Notes: generated by a model from the sequence alone, not told the origin. A stretch of 64,000 bases of DNA from Todiramphus chloris collaris (GCA_025345505.1 JANVCC010000270.1:5199748-5263747), one strand, 5' to 3'; numbered from the stretch's first letter, positions 1 to 14,700 are shown. A program made the numbers and translations.

Positions 1-2746
1 GGTCACGGCTGTGCTGCACAACCGTTTGTAATGGGTCACAGGAGAGTGTAGTTTTGTAATCAGTTACTTCTAAAAACTGGGTGATCTTTGGCAATGTTGA
101 GGCTGCCTTATAATAATACCCTTCTGGTAAATATTTGTATAGAGTGATAGATGTCTGTGTACTCCAGAAACTTGACATCTATAGTTAATGATGACTTACT
201 TGCACTAGTATGTGATGCTTCAGTGAAGTTGATAGAATAAGCTACCAGTCAATCAGATAAATTGCTTGTATGTTGTGCCCCTTCTTAACAGACAGGGATT
301 GAATATTAAAATCTCTTAAGAATACAGAGTTACTGCTTTATTGCTGTCTTTTAGTTTGGCCGTTATTTTTAGAACTGCTTACAGGGTTTGATGCCTCCGC
401 GCAGTGTAAGGTTCTTTGGTAAAAGGTTTCTTTCACGTGATGTGAGAGGACAACAGAAAGGTCATAACACGCTGGATCTGAGGCTCATTTCAGTCTGTGT
501 CTCTGAGTATTGCTGCAGTGGAGTCACTATGTTTCCATGTAGTCTCTAATTTACCTTCTTCCTCATATTGCAACGTTTTGTTTTGGTTTTTGCCATTTCC
601 ATCTTTGTGTTTTAGCAGCTTTGTTCGTGCCTTTCTTGGAATATCCCGACTTCAAGTATTGTTTTCATCTGTAGTGTAATCTTTGGTGCCAGTGGGAACC
701 TCTATCTCAGAGCTGTAGTAGCAGAGTCTGTGGAAAGCATAATTCCCCACCAGCCCATGGATTCAGGTCAGAACATGGCTTGTCCTGTTTTGCCCCCTTT
801 CCCTCCCCCCTTCCCTCCTCAGTGCCACAGTGTTCTGGATTACTCCATTCCCTACGCCACCAAAGTGGTAATAGAAGTCATTTTATATTGTTAAGACTTC
901 AGTTCAAAATGGTCAAAACCCCCCAAAAAAAATACTTCTGGTATGAAGAACACTGGGCCAGTTGTGGCCAACTACACATGAATGCTTGTAAAGTGAAACT
1001 GCTGGATTACTCAAACCATTGTGAGGGAAAAGCTTTCCCAGGGCTTCTGAAGAAAGAATATGACTTCCAAAGGAATAAGGGACCATTTATGTTCAGCTGA
1101 AAAAGATTAAATCTGGGATTGTGTGGTCTAAAGAAAGAGCAGTTTAGGGTTATTATCCATTTCTGTGTATGAAGAAATGAGCTGCTCTTTCTCCTGCTCA
1201 GCTGTCTACCTCTCTATGTCTGTCTAGATTTTGACCTGTTTACCTGTGAGCAATTTTTCACAGGAGGAGGAAGAAATCAAAACCAAAGCCCTAGGACAGT
1301 GAGCTTCTGCCAGCTTGAGTGATGGGGCTCACACGACCTCTGCTTTGTACAGAGAACACTGCTGAAAAGAAGCCAATATTGTGTAGTCTAGTGGTAAATC
1401 CTTTAACCTTTACTTCTGACTGCTTGGCAAATAATCTAGTAGTGAGCTGGTAGTTGAGACCCAGCAGTTCCTTCAGTCTCTGTAGGCAGAGGAGCATTGC
1501 TGTTGCAGGCTGGGGGGAATATTGGAGAAGGTAACAAAAACTTTCTGCAGCAGAGTTGTTCTTCCTCGGTGTGCTGTGGTTGTTGCTACTTAGCTTGTTT
1601 ATTATGAACAGCTCTCTAAAAGGGAGTAGAGACCTGTCGTAGCATGGCTTTTCTCAAATTGTCAACCACCTATTTTGCTGTAGAGCTTTGAGGTTTCTTC
1701 TTTGAGTTGCTGGAAACTGGTAGTGCACAAGACTGGGGGAGTGATTTGGCTCATCCTAGAAGCAGCCTGAATGTCTTTATATTAGGGGTGTTTCTCAGTC
1801 ACTGGGTCACTCAGGACTGCAACGTTCTCATGTCTGGAAGATACATTTGGAGCTCATAGCTCATTTCCTTCTTGCTTATTTCCACATGTCCTTTATTTCT
1901 TCCCAGTCCTTGCTGTCCTGGACAGCTGGAACTCCAAAGGGCATAGAGGCTGAGGACATCCATTGGCTTCGTGGCCAGAATAGCAAGAGGTTTTGGTTCT
2001 CACTGCCATGCCACCTTGACTAGCATTTATGGGTTGACTGGAAAAAAAAAAACAGAAAGAGTTGTGTGGGTCCTTTGTTGCTGATTGGGGGTTTGTTGTT
2101 TTCTTTTTGCCTGTTTGGGATTTTTTGTTTGGTTTGTTTTTTCTTTAGGAGCAAGATACCGGTCAGTTTGAAATTGGCCGTAGGTGAAACAAACCTCCAG
2201 TCTGCTCAGCAGCAGCGTGCTGTGGTGACGCTGCTGGAGATCCTAATAGTTGGCAGAAGAAAAGTTGCAGATTTATGATAAATGCACCTATGTGACTGTC
2301 ATGCTTTTCCTTGGCACGTATTCCTCCTTCTAAAGGGTGTTCTTCAGGATTGGATTGGTTATTTCTATGCAGATCTTTAATAGTTGTCTCCTAAGGAAAT
2401 CACAGAATCACTCAGGTTGGAAAAGACCCTTGGGATCATCATGTCCAACCATTAGCCCTACAAATAGTATCGAGAGCTGGATGACTTGGATATCTAGCTC
2501 CCATTAAACTTTTCATATCTAGTTGCTTGATGCACTTGTAGAAAAGTCTCTTAATTTAGAAGCAGTGTTTGTGTGAATAATTTTATATGACAGTCTTCCC
2601 AAAACTACATGAAACTTGATTTATTTGTGAGATAATCTGTAACAAAATTAACTATAATAGCCTGGAATGAACACATTATGTTCAATCAAGTTGCTCTCTG
2701 TTTTTGGTGTTGGAAATGTCTGATGGTTTTGTGTTTTGATTTATAG
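1..2746 (+). other. DTNBP1: DTNBP1 intron 1 (3' part)
   Basis: No coding exon is seen here. The dysbindin start peptide (human MLETLRERLL) is not encoded in any frame of these 2.7 kb, so exon 1 is further upstream. The stretch ends in a ttatag acceptor at 2741-2746. It holds a short antisense CR1 fragment near 2400-2480 and otherwise unique AT-rich sequence. Confidence 0.85.
2400..2480 (-). repeat. CR1 LINE 3'-end fragment (antisense)
   Basis: The + strand carries the reverse complement of a CR1 3' terminus: cacagaatcac, then ggttggaaaagaccc and catgtccaacc. Only the 3' tail is present, which is usual for 5'-truncated CR1 insertions. It resembles the sense copies near 13,000 and 45,700, suggesting the same subfamily. 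Confidence 0.85.
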
Positions 2747-2797
2747 GTTGAAGACTCTGGGTGACAAATCAAGAGAAGCCAAAAAAAGCAGGCAGAG
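2747..2797 (+). CDS. DTNBP1: DTNBP1 exon 2
   Basis: Encodes [16 protein letters not shown] plus the first two bases of an Arg codon, matching human LKTLSDKSREAK. The acceptor is ttatag|G and the donor AG|gtactt. The exon starts with the last base of a codon shared with exon 1 (Gly in human). Confidence 0.95.
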
Positions 2798-5700
2798 GTA
2801 CTTCTGAACATCTTAATGTATAACATTGATCTAGGATGCTCTTGTTAAGGAAAAATTTGAAAGTGGTTCCTATACATGAACCAGTTACAAGAACATCTGC
2901 ATACAATTTTACAGAATATTCTTTTGATAACACAAAAGCTTAACTCAAATACTGAGGAAATACTTTGCTTAACAGAATTTTCATTGATGGGCCTAAATGC
3001 TTTCTGGTGGCCATCAGTCAATTTATAAATGACTTGAAATTATATGAATATTCAATGTTACTGTAATACTTTATACAAGATTCAGGTCACAGTGTAATTG
3101 TTTATAGTCTCTGTAAATCTTATATACTAAAATTATAATTCAGGTTTTTTAGGGTCAGAAGAGAAATATGAGCCTTTTTGTTGTGGAAAATACATGTATA
3201 ATGGAGTACTCCAATTATCTATTTCAAGAAGGTTTAAGAATTGTGATGGCGTTTTTTTTTATCCTCTGTATTTTAGTGTATTGTTCATTCTCCCAACCTG
3301 TGTAGACTGTAGGGAAACACTACAGTCCATCTGTAAATGATGTCTGTGAACATTGCTGCTTCAAATAAGCTCAGGCATGCGTTAGTATAAAGCATGTTCT
3401 TACTAAAACATAATGTGTATGCACAAATTAGTTTTAAAACAAGCACTGAACAAAAAAGACACCTGAAATAAACTACTAAGTCCTGAAGCTTGATGTTTGG
3501 ATATGAAGGTTTTTTAACAGAAGAGTGGTTGTATTGACAAGACATGAAAACTAAGCTAAGAATGGGTGAGGGTTTTAATAAAACTGTTTTAGGCAACTGC
3601 TTTCTCTGTATGTTTCCACTCCATAATATTTTGGTTCATTGTGTGTACTGTAAATATCCATGCTTTTTGAAGAAAGCATGGGGCAAAACAATTGAATAAT
3701 CACAAACAGGGGAATGCCAGGGTGTCTTCTGCTTTGCTAATAAAGTTCTGGTGCATGCATGGATGGCTTAGCTTGGTTGTAAGGATGGCTGAGACTTCGT
3801 GGGTCAGGAGCAGAGACTGGTGTTGAGAGGGGATTTTGTGACTGACCATCTCATCAGGGAGTGAATGACTTCTTCCCTCAACAACTTGAGGAGTTCTCTG
3901 TATCATTAAAACCCATTCTTATGGGAGCCTTTAGCTTCCCTGATGTATGCTGAAAGGACAACAAAGTGGGATGCAGTCAAGAAGAGTTCTGGAGGGTGTC
4001 AGGGATAACTTCTTGATGCTCTCTTTGGCATGCAGGAATAGCCTTAGGAAAGTCAGAACTCACATAGAATTCACATTTACAAGAGACATCAAAGACAAGA
4101 AGAACTTCCAGCGCCCCCCAGTAGTAAAAGGCTGAACAAAGAGAACATGAGGTTGTTGATGAATTGGATGGATGATTCTGTGAAAGCACCTGAAGGTGTT
4201 CTTTAGGTCCTCAATGCCTTCATTGCTTCAGTCCTCACAAACAAGGTCTGCCAGTCCTCTGTACTTAGTGAAAGGGTTCAAGGAAGAGACTGGCCAGGAG
4301 CAGATGAAGATCTACTTGGGGAACTCAACCCATAAACGCCCCTAGTGCCCTCTGGGCCAAGAGGTACTTCATGAAATTCCAGAGGTACAAATCCAAAGGT
4401 TTTCCCTAGGAAGAAAGTATCCCCTGCAGCAGTGCAGACGGGGGCTGCCTGACTTAGCTGGGCAGCAGCTTTGCTGAAAAGACCTCGGGGGTCACGGCAG
4501 ATGGTGAGCTGGATGTGAGCCAGCAGCATGCCTGGCAGCAAGGAAGGCCAACAGCTCTCTGAGCTGTATAAGCATGCTCACAAGCTGTAGGATTGAGGGA
4601 GGTGATTATCCCTTGTACTCACCACTCCTTAGACCACAGCTAGCTACCGAGTCCAGTTTGGCCCCTATTGTGAGAAAGGCATTGAAAACATGGAGCAAGT
4701 TTGGTGGAGAGCAGCCAGGAGGGTTCAGGCTGGACCTCTCTGTGTATGAGGAAAGGCTGAGACTGGATCTTGTTCAGCCTGGAGAACAGATGATTTTGGG
4801 AAGACCTAACATCAGCCTGTCGTTACCTGTGAAGAGGCTGTCAAGAAGATTGATATGTGGTGGGAACAACAAGGTTGATAGGTGTAAGTTGAAAAGAGAT
4901 GTTCAGAGAGAAAAGGCTAAAAGGAAAAACTTTTTCCTCATGAGGACAGTCAAGCAGTGGAACAGGTTGTTTACAACACAGAAACCGTGAAGTTTCTGTC
5001 CTTGGAGGTTTTAAAGTTGCAACTGGGCAAAGCCCTGAACAATCTGGCCTGACCTGCTTTCACCAGAAGGTTGCACTAGAGGCTGCCTGAGGTCCCTTCC
5101 CACCTCACTGGTTCTATCACTTTTCCTTTTGTTTAAGGAAAAAAGGGTTTAATTTATGGAATTTCTGTGGGGTATTTTTTTCCATTCAAATTGGATGATG
5201 GTGCAGAATAGAGATGAGTCCTCGGATTACATCTAGCTCTTCACATAATGCATCCTTACAAGTGCTGCATTGTTAATTTTCTTCTGCTTAAGCTAAGTTG
5301 CCTTTATATTTCAAGCTGTTACTAATGAAAATGTATGCACCCAGTAGGAGATCATTAGAGCATTAAGCTGTCAACGTATTTGTTTTAACATAGAATATAT
5401 TAAGCACAGTATCTTTATTGAGGGGCATAGAGAACTTGTCTACCAGTCTTACTTTCAGAATGTTTCTGTCCTTTATGTTAAGATAATGATCATCCTGCGT
5501 GTTTGCTAACTGTGCTAAGAAACTATCTCATAAAAGTTGGTTTCAATGTACAGTGTCCAAAAGAGACTACCATAAAATAACAAGGGGAAAAAAACAACCC
5601 TGGCTTTGGAATATTCTTACAAGATACTGTGTGTAATCCATTTTAAACCAGAATTGACAAAATGTTTGTGAAAGTGAACAGGGAAGGTTTCTGTGCTCAG

Positions 5701-8700
5701 CATATCTGTCAAACACAGATATATGTGCACACGTTTTTTTATAACAGCCTCCTGTTAATTAACAACATTTATATATTTACAATTTGTTTTATAGAACTGT
5801 TCAGTGTTTGCCAGAGTTTTCTGATGGACTGGAATTACTGAGCAGGTATGGCCTGTTTCTTTGTTAGTGTCTGCTTTCTATAATTTCAGAAATAACTTTA
5901 TTAGGTTAAAAAAATAGGAAGAAAATCAAGGTGTTACTAATAGCTTTGTGGTGTGGATGCTGTGCAGACAGTAGAGTGGGGGTGATTATCAAATGATAAA
6001 TATGTTTAAAGCTTGCCCAATTCTTAAGTATTGACATGTTAATGAAACAAGTTCTGGAGGAAAAGCAACATTTGAAAGATTAATTTAGTTCATGATCTCA
6101 TGCACAGGGATGAAGGAGACCAGCACCAGCCTGTGGTTTTAATTTGATGTTTTATAACTTTTAAATTCGTGACATGATTTCATTCTCTTATAATAGAGAC
6201 AGTATGGTCGTCACTGCCATGAAAGAGAGTGTATTCTCTACGTAGTTAATAACTTTTTTTCCAAGTAACAGAAGCTAACTGCATTATAAATTTCCTTTGT
6301 CTTTCTAAAAAAAAGAAAATCTATTCTTTTGGGGGGAGGAGGGGTGATAGCAATCTTCTTAATCGGGTAGTGCTTAAGGCTTTTATGTGTAGTCTTATAA
6401 ATATTGCTGGGTCCATTCAGCTCTTAATGTAAGCTTGCAGGTTGAAAAACATGAATTGCTTTTTCTTTGAAAAATTATTTCTTACTGTTTATTTGTTTTG
6501 TCAGAACAGTAAATACCAGAAAGAATGGTACAGCTTTTGAAACTGTTATTTCTGGTAGTTCCTGTAAATATAAGCACAGTGGCATCCATGAAATTCTTTT
6601 CCTTTGAGAGGAGAACACAGTAAGAGGAATCATTTATCTTTCTCCTCTTCAGATATGAAGATGCTTGGGCTGCCCTTCACAAAGGAGCCAAAGATTGTGC
6701 AAAAGCTGGAGAGGTAAGAAAAAAATTACAATGCCACACTTGAAATATTTTTAAATGTGTAAATAATTTTAAGCTGAAATGTTTAGTACCAGCATACTGG
6801 GTTGACTCTGGCCACTGTGAGTAAACACCCACACAGCCTTGTTCACTGCCCCACCAGTGGGACAGACTAGAAAACAGAAAGAACAAGAGAAAGAAAACTC
6901 ATGGCTCAAGATAAAGACAGAGGAAAAACAAGTGATGCAAGAGCAGTAACTCATAACCTCCCACAAGCAGATCAATGTCCAGACGATCTCAAAGCAGTGG
7001 TTACCTTGGGAGACCAAGCCTTTAGTTTTTATTGTTGAGCGTGGTGTTAAATGGCATGAAATACCCCTTTGGCTGATGGTTAACTGTTCTGACTCTGTCC
7101 CCTCCCAACTTCTTCCCCACCCCCAGCCTACTTACTGCAAGAAAGCAAGGATTAATAGGGAGGAGAGAAAGCCTTGAGGCTGTACAAACATATTTCATCA
7201 ATATCCAAAACACTGCTGTGTTGTCAACACTGGTTTGGTCAGAAATCCAAGATACAGCATCGTATGGGCTGTTTGAGAGCTGACACAGACGGGCTGGAGA
7301 AACAACTGCAAAACCACAGATGAAATGCAAATAAATCTGTTCTTGTTACCTTCTGATTCAGGAGATCTCGGCAGCAGCACCCAGGCAGAGACACACAAGT
7401 GGGGACACAGGCACTGCAGAGCTGGATCCTTGCTAGAGAGTTAAAAAGCTTTTGAACCTTCTGCTTTCACCTGTATAAGAAGGATTTTGTATTCTTTTTT
7501 TCAGGCATAGTTTTCCACTGTGCTTTGATCTTTCCAACAGCAGGGCAGGAATCTCAGGCATATTCAGTAAGGTGTCTCTGAGTCCATCACAGGCCTGGTA
7601 TCTAAACACAGACATTCTACTTAATCAAGCACACAAAATGAAACAATTAGTATGATACATGTGCTTTTCAACACCTCAGCTGCCAGACACTTGAGTATGT
7701 TTACAATCCTCCTCACCAGTCTTAAGTTATTTTCCCACAGGCTGCCATGAAGAAAATTAACTTTGTCCCATCTGGATCCAGTACAACCAGTATAATGAAA
7801 AAGTAATGCTCTGTATTGCTGCTTGGGAAAAATGCCAAATTGTACTGGTTTTTTACTGTGCTGTTAAGATGGTGTTTGACAAGCAGCCACTGGAATGGAT
7901 CAGAATGTCCAGTTCCTCTTATTTCTCACAGCTTTTCCTCATATACACTGCTTAAAGCTTGTTTTATCCATAAAACATTTCCTACGTTGATGAGTATATT
8001 AAGAAACAACTTTTTGTCTTGTTTTGATCAATGCATTTTGATTGAAGTATTTCATACTACAGGGGTTTTCTTGGCTGTCTTGTATATTTACTTGAGAAGG
8101 ACACAAGTGGCAGTGCTGTAAGGCTGCTGTGCTGACCTGACACTTGTGGATGTGTGGATTCTAAAAATTAGTCAATATACTTGCAAGTAAGTTTATAAAT
8201 TTACAAGTAAAGTAAAGAACCTTTTTCTTTCAGCTGGTGGATAGCGAAGTTGTGATGCTTTCTGCACACTGGGAGAAGAAAAGGAACAGTCTGGTGGAAC
8301 TCCAGGATCAGCTCCAACAAATACCTGGGTTTTTAGCAGATCTGGAATGCCTCACAGCAAGCCTAGGTAAGGTTTTATAGACATAGCAAGTATTCAGGTC
8401 AGTACAGAGGATTGAGCCTGAAGTTGAGATGTTGTGAACTTTGCAGTTGTAAAATTATTCTTCCTAAAAAGATCCTTTCTATTACAAACCAGTAGTTCTT
8501 AAACACTTTTTTAACTAAAGTCCTTTAACTTAGGTACTGGTGTTACCAGTAACCCCTCACTTCACATGAAAGGTCTGTGTCTTCATTTGGAAATTTTTTT
8601 TTATTATGCAGTGTCTTGTAGCTGCTGTTGAAACATCTTGATGAAAAAATGACTGTCATGTAGAAAAGGAAAGTTATTGCCCTTTCAAAGTCCAGAATTT

Positions 8701-11700
8701 GGATCATCCCTTAAGCCAATTTTTATCTGAGATATCACAGAAAATACTTGCTTGTCAATATCTGACAGGCCTGTCTTAATATGAAATATGCTTCGTGTTT
8801 GAGCAGAGGCATTTTGCTCAAATACCTGTTTCGATTTCAGCAAATCAATGCATACAAACTTTGATCCAAATCCAAAGTTCACTGCTTTTTCTTTTTTTTA
8901 TTTAAAGGTCTAATGTTAACCATCAACTTGGTAGCGGTGTCTGAAAGGCCGGTCATGAATGTAGGTGACAGATCCAGTGTAGGGTGAAAATATTTAGACT
9001 GGTGAGACTGGGAGGAAATCAGGCTGGAAGAAAATAAGGTTTTTATTCACAGAGATAAAAGTCCTTGCTTCCTAAACTTTAAAAGTATGGGTAAGATGAG
9101 TGTGTAAATCCATTAGGGAAGCAGAAACTTTGCACTGCTGAGGGGACATATCCTTGTTTGTATCTTGAGGAGAAGGACATGCTGTATTTATGGGTTGTGT
9201 ATCAAGTATGACAGTTGCCATTTGCTAAGTTCCCCAAATTCAATCCAATTTATTCAGAGAAGCATAAGTATTTTGCATAAAAGGAAAAAAAAAAGGCCAT
9301 GTATCCTTTGTTTCAGGATTGTTTGTGGGATTAATCATAGCAATGCTGTTTCAGAGTGGAGATGGTGATTGTTGCCTGCCCACTTGAAGAGCTGGAAAAG
9401 TAGTAGTCTGGCAGGTATTCTTTAGAACATTATCTGGATTCTTGGGGCAGATTTATTCTAGGTGCCACAGTGAGCTATAAACTGGAAATGAATTTCTAGA
9501 GTTCATACTTTTGCTAAATACCTTTGAAAAAGTATAAGCTTATTTATCTGTGAATATGGATAAGATCTGTTCAAAGCATTATGGCTTAACTTTGAAACTG
9601 ATTAAATATCTACCTTTGTTTGGAACCTGGTCTTGATCAATGCACAGTGCATACATTCTTACTTGGGTAGGAGAGGTGTTAATTCACAACCATAGCTGGT
9701 GCTATTGCGATGGAGCTAGTCTTCAATTTATTTGTGTGTGTGTGTGTGTGAAAAGCAGCTGAGTTTTCTTTCACTTTGGAAAGACAGATTCTGAAACCTG
9801 TGTAGCAGTAAAGTGGGATTGTTGTCTTCTGGAGACATCTTGAGCGTTCATTCCTGTTCTTCAAGATCACGGTGTTTTCTGCAGTTTCCACTAGAGGCTG
9901 CTCAAATGCTAGTGCTAGGAATTGGTTGCCCTCTAGAATTCACTTTTCTCCATCCTCTTTATTTTCCCTTTCTTTGTTGTTGTCTTGTAATATTATTTCA
10001 ATAGCAAGTAGAGCAAAGCAGGAGGTGGGTTTTTTAAGTGGAAAAAACAGTGGTTGATAAGTACCTTACTAAATTATCTTGAGCCCTGCTGTGTTGGTGA
10101 ATTTTGCAAATTAAGAAGTGAGCAATCATTCTGAAAAGCAAGTTAGCATAATGCAGACATTTGGATTTTAATGCACTCAGAAAAGTCCATTCCTTAAGCA
10201 AAACGGGACCACCAGTTGTAATTGCAGTCATGACATTGCCCTTTGAATACATCAGGATTTTGTGAGAGAAAGTGGAGTATGTGGTAAACAATGTATGTTC
10301 CACATCACGATCTGGAGAAATTAAAACATTTTTTTTCTCAGACTTGTTTCCACATTGTCAACTGCCTTCCCTGGCCCCCACTCCCCAGCATGATCTGTAT
10401 ACAGATAAATAATGTAAGGAAATCTTTGCTGATTGTATGATTCACATTTCCCTTTCTGACTGTTGTGAAGCAGTATCTTCCTTGTTAAGGACTAAAATAA
10501 TCTTACTAAATAATTGGAGCTGACATACAAATATTTCTGCCTTGAACTTCATAGTTATTGTCTTGCTTTATGAAGATTGCTTCTGTCTGATACAGGCAAA
10601 GATATAGCCATTTGCCAAAACACAGACTTGCTTTAGGTTTTCATTCCATCATCTGCGTAGTTCCTTGCATCAGCAATCAAGTTCATACACTGCAACGGTC
10701 TAGTGCAACTGTCTTTGAATTGCAAACTCTCTTCTGTTCTTTGGTTGCAATTTTGTTTGTAAAAATGTGATTTGTCCTTTTTCTTGCCATTTACCTTCCT
10801 GTTGATGTACGAGAAGTCCTGGCAAAAGGGTGAATAATTGGCCTGAACACAGCTCCATCCCAGAGTGACTACCTGGTTAGAGTTTGGGAAAACAGCTTTT
10901 CCAGTTTGGGATCCTGAGGAGGCACGTGGAGTTCAGCATTAACCACCCACAGGGAGGGTGATCCTTTCATGCTAGGCTCACATGGGATAATTCAGATCAG
11001 AAGGGACCTCAGGAGTTCTCTAGTTCAAATTTCTACTCAAAACAGAGTGAGCTATGAGAGAAGATCAGATTTCTCAGAGCTCTGGACAAAGATTTGTTTA
11101 TCTTTCTGAGCCATATGCATAATTATTACCATGTTAATGATGTACCTTTATGAATACCTGTTTCTCGTCAGGTGAGTTATCCATCTGTTGAGACAATTTG
11201 ATATTCATACAAGTCTTTCTTCCAGGCCAGCTGGAGGCAAACTTTGAGGAAATGGAGAATCATCTCTTGTGTCTTGAGGACCTGTGTGAGCAGTGTGAGT
11301 TGGAAAGATACAAATGCATGCAGACATTACAGCTGGAAAACTACAAGAAAACAAAACGGTAAATGAAACAATTGCTGTAAATATAAAGTAGCACAAAACA
11401 TGAACCTTTTGTCATTCCCCTTCCCCCCCTGTATAATGTAATCCCTCTTATTTTCTCTTTTAAAGGAGCAGTGATTTTTGACAGGAAGTTGCAAATTTGT
11501 AATACATTCACTGACTGTTGGGCTAACTCTTGGTGATGAGCAAAGAATGTGTGTGTTTGGAAAAGTTAAGATGAAGTGGTGCTTATTATACTCTACAAAC
11601 ATTTAAGTACAGGCTATCAATAGGCACTATATAATATTATCATTTCAGAATTCTGAGTATGTGCTCTTTAACCAAATAACACACACATTTGAAATGTGCA

Positions 11701-14700
11701 TAAAGCAACAGATTTGTGCCCCCTAAAACACAGTAATGTTTCCAAAGCTTTATGAGTTTTGTTTGTTCTCTCTGCTGTCCTCGCTCCCTCTCCCCCTCCC
11801 CTAACTGCTGCTTTCAACATGAAAATAAAGCGTTAAACTGTTGCCTCCTCAGCTTAGCAGCACCTAATCAGTTTTATAAATAGAATGCTAAGCAAACTAC
11901 TTAACGTAATTATAAGCTGATTACATTTGGTCAGATCTAGACAAAACAGGAAAAAACGCAGGTAATTTCTGGTTGATCATTATCATTGTATTTATTTAGG
12001 TAAGAAATTAACTGCTAGCTCATTACTAAAGGACATTTGCCAACGTAGATACTTAAAGAATGAGCAGCAAGATAACTTAATAAGCGTGTGTGATGTGTTA
12101 TGTATGTTTGGAACTCTTACCCTGTCTTCTCTTTGGTGTTTGGGGTTTTTACTGTGATACCAGCCACTGAAAGAATCAAGTGGGGGTTCAGGAGTCTGTG
12201 CTCTTTCCTTAGCACCGGAATTATTTTCATGGAATGAGTGGTTTTGCATGAAGAGAAAAAAAAAGTTTGTCCTGTGTTTTGACAATATGAGGATGAAAAC
12301 AGAGATGAATGCAAGCTCTAGAAACTGTGGTTATTTTAGGCATGTAACAAAAAGTAATTTGATTATAAAGTCACTGTAGAGCTTAGTCTAGAAACTCACA
12401 TATTTAAAGTCTTTTGAAAAATCTTCCTATATGAAAGATTTAGAAGAAAGTGCTTTAGGTCAACATTAAACCTTTGAAATGCAGCTTATGGTAACTATGG
12501 GAACCAGTTTGCAGAAATAGGTCTCCCCTGTTAAACAGAGCAACTTTATTTCTGTTCAAACAGAGCAATTTTTTCCCCTTTTGTCATTGTGTTGAATACT
12601 AGTTTCAAAGTAGGTTCATCAGGCTGAAGTGTTTTCCACACTATGGTTTAAAGGCTGGTGTTTGGGGGGATTGATTGTTTTTCTGTGTGCTTGTCTCTGT
12701 AATTTTCTTTTTTTTTTTTTTTTTTTTTTTTTAATGCCTTCATTTGTCTACATTCCACCCTTGTTTTCTCTGCTGCACTTTTTTTTTACACGTATGTTAG
12801 CATTAAAACGTATTTTGTTTCCTCTCCTCAGTCAGGTACAATTCTTCTTCCCTTCCCTTCATCTTCCTACTGAGGATGTACTTTCTCTGATTTCAGAAAA
12901 CTTGCTTTGGAACAGTTCTCTTGATAACTGTGCAATTTTAGGACTCTGAACTTTATTTTGTTTGCAAGAACACTTGCAGTACAGTATTTTGCATGCCTCA
13001 AATGTGGTGTTGGGGGAGATGGTCTAGGGGTGAACTCGTAGAGCAGGGCTAATGGTTGGACATGGTGATCCCAAGGGGCTTTTCCAACCTGAGTGATTCT
13101 GTGATTCTGTGAAAACTGCTGATGAATGAGATTTAGGATTAAAATTTAAAACCATCAGATTTTTATCTGGAAAACTTGATGAAATAATAAAAACTAAATC
13201 CTCCATGTTGCTGTTGCAGAGTCTATTTTCAATAAACATATATTTCTAAAAGTATATTTCATTAAGAGCCCTGTGAGAAAATGCAAGATGTGATTGATTC
13301 ATTCGTGTAAAATATTGAGTCACCAATATTTGGATCTGAATTGGTAAGAGGATACTAAGAAATGCAGATCCTTAGATTCCAAATCCATTTTCCTACTGTA
13401 GGCTAATTGTCAAGATGTTAATTTTTTTCAGAGGTATGTGTTTTATAAAGAACATTTTGTCATATATTCATTTCCAACTTCCTTAATAAATGGCAGTTAT
13501 ATATATGGATATAACGACAACATCTTATTACATCAGCCCTAAAAATAGTGATGGATTTTGAAAAGGAAAATTCTGGGCTTTCTAGACAAAAGCAATGAAT
13601 GTCACTGTCAGCTGGGTACTGTCTTACCATCTTGTTTGCTCATCTCAGCACAATGGCAGTCATTGTTTCATCTTCCCTTTTGGAGACAAGTGGCATAACA
13701 CCTCCTGAGATCTGGCACAAGTAGTTTGGTTTTTTTTCCTCTTACTTTCACAAGATGTTTCCTCAATGTGGTTTTGTTTCCATCTGTGGAAAACAAGCAT
13801 TTCCTGTGATTGTTGTTTTCTCAACTAGCATGCCATTATTAAGAAAGAAAGAGTGCAACTTGTAAGAGTTTTGAAGGATTTTGTAATGATATCTAGAGCA
13901 CGCAGAGTAGGAAGAATTTATTAAGGTATGAACCTGCAAATCGTAGGTGTTGGCAAGTTGCTTTTTTCCTCTGGTTTAAAAAAATAAGGCAGAACTAGCT
14001 TGGGAAATGGATGGAGGGGAAGCAGAAAGGGAAACAGATCCTCACAGGAAGTGACAACTAATAGGCTTCTCTACTGTAAATCCCCCTATAGCTTATTTCC
14101 TGGTAACGCACCCAGTCTTTCAAAAGCTTGTACTGGACTTTTGGTGACAAAAGTGAGATGTTCGCGTGGAGGTAAATGTATTCTCTTGCTTCTTTTAGAT
14201 CACTTTGTCCTGCTTAGAAAATAAATTTTCAGGCTCAAAACAGTTTTGTTTGTTCTTGATGCAAGCATAAATTCTGAATTACATCATCTGTTAGGGAGGA
14301 GAAGGAGTTATGTGTATGGGAGGTGACTCAGTAATGACTGAAGCATGCTTTAGCTATGGTGAATAGTCGTTTATCTGGACAAGTGTTAGTTCAGGGGTTT
14401 TATTTAAATTTATTTTTCTTAAAATCACTTTTGCTTTCAAAATCCAGAATTTAACTCTTCTGTGCAAGCCACAGACTGAAAAGATGTTTGTTATAAATGA
14501 GTATTTTGGAAGGAAAAGGCGAGCACTCTGGCTCTTCTAAGCTACTACTTTGATTTTTCTTTAGCCTTTACTTTCCTGATAAATCACTTTTTTTAGCAAT
14601 GGCAAATTGAGCATTTTGCAATTCCCTGAAAACAGAGAAAATATTTCCCTAAGTTGTAGAGCCTTTGTATTCATAGCATAGCTACTAAATGCAGAAGGCA

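Larger units (their letters stand above)
6714..8233 (+). other. DTNBP1: DTNBP1 intron 4
   Basis: An intron of 1,520 bp, gtaaga...tttcag. About two thirds of it is a solo retroviral LTR (6793-7785). Reading frames inside come from the LTR or are chance. Confidence 0.9.
8367..11225 (+). other. DTNBP1: DTNBP1 intron 5
   Basis: An intron of 2,859 bp, gtaagg...cttccag. It holds a (TG)9 run at 9733-9750 and a weak antisense CR1 fragment near 10,990-11,110. No other feature is recognised. Confidence 0.9.

Noticed and set aside
4574-4990. Open frame of 138 codons
   Set aside because: It is a relic of CR1 ORF2 and 3' sequence, with CR1 blocks on both sides.
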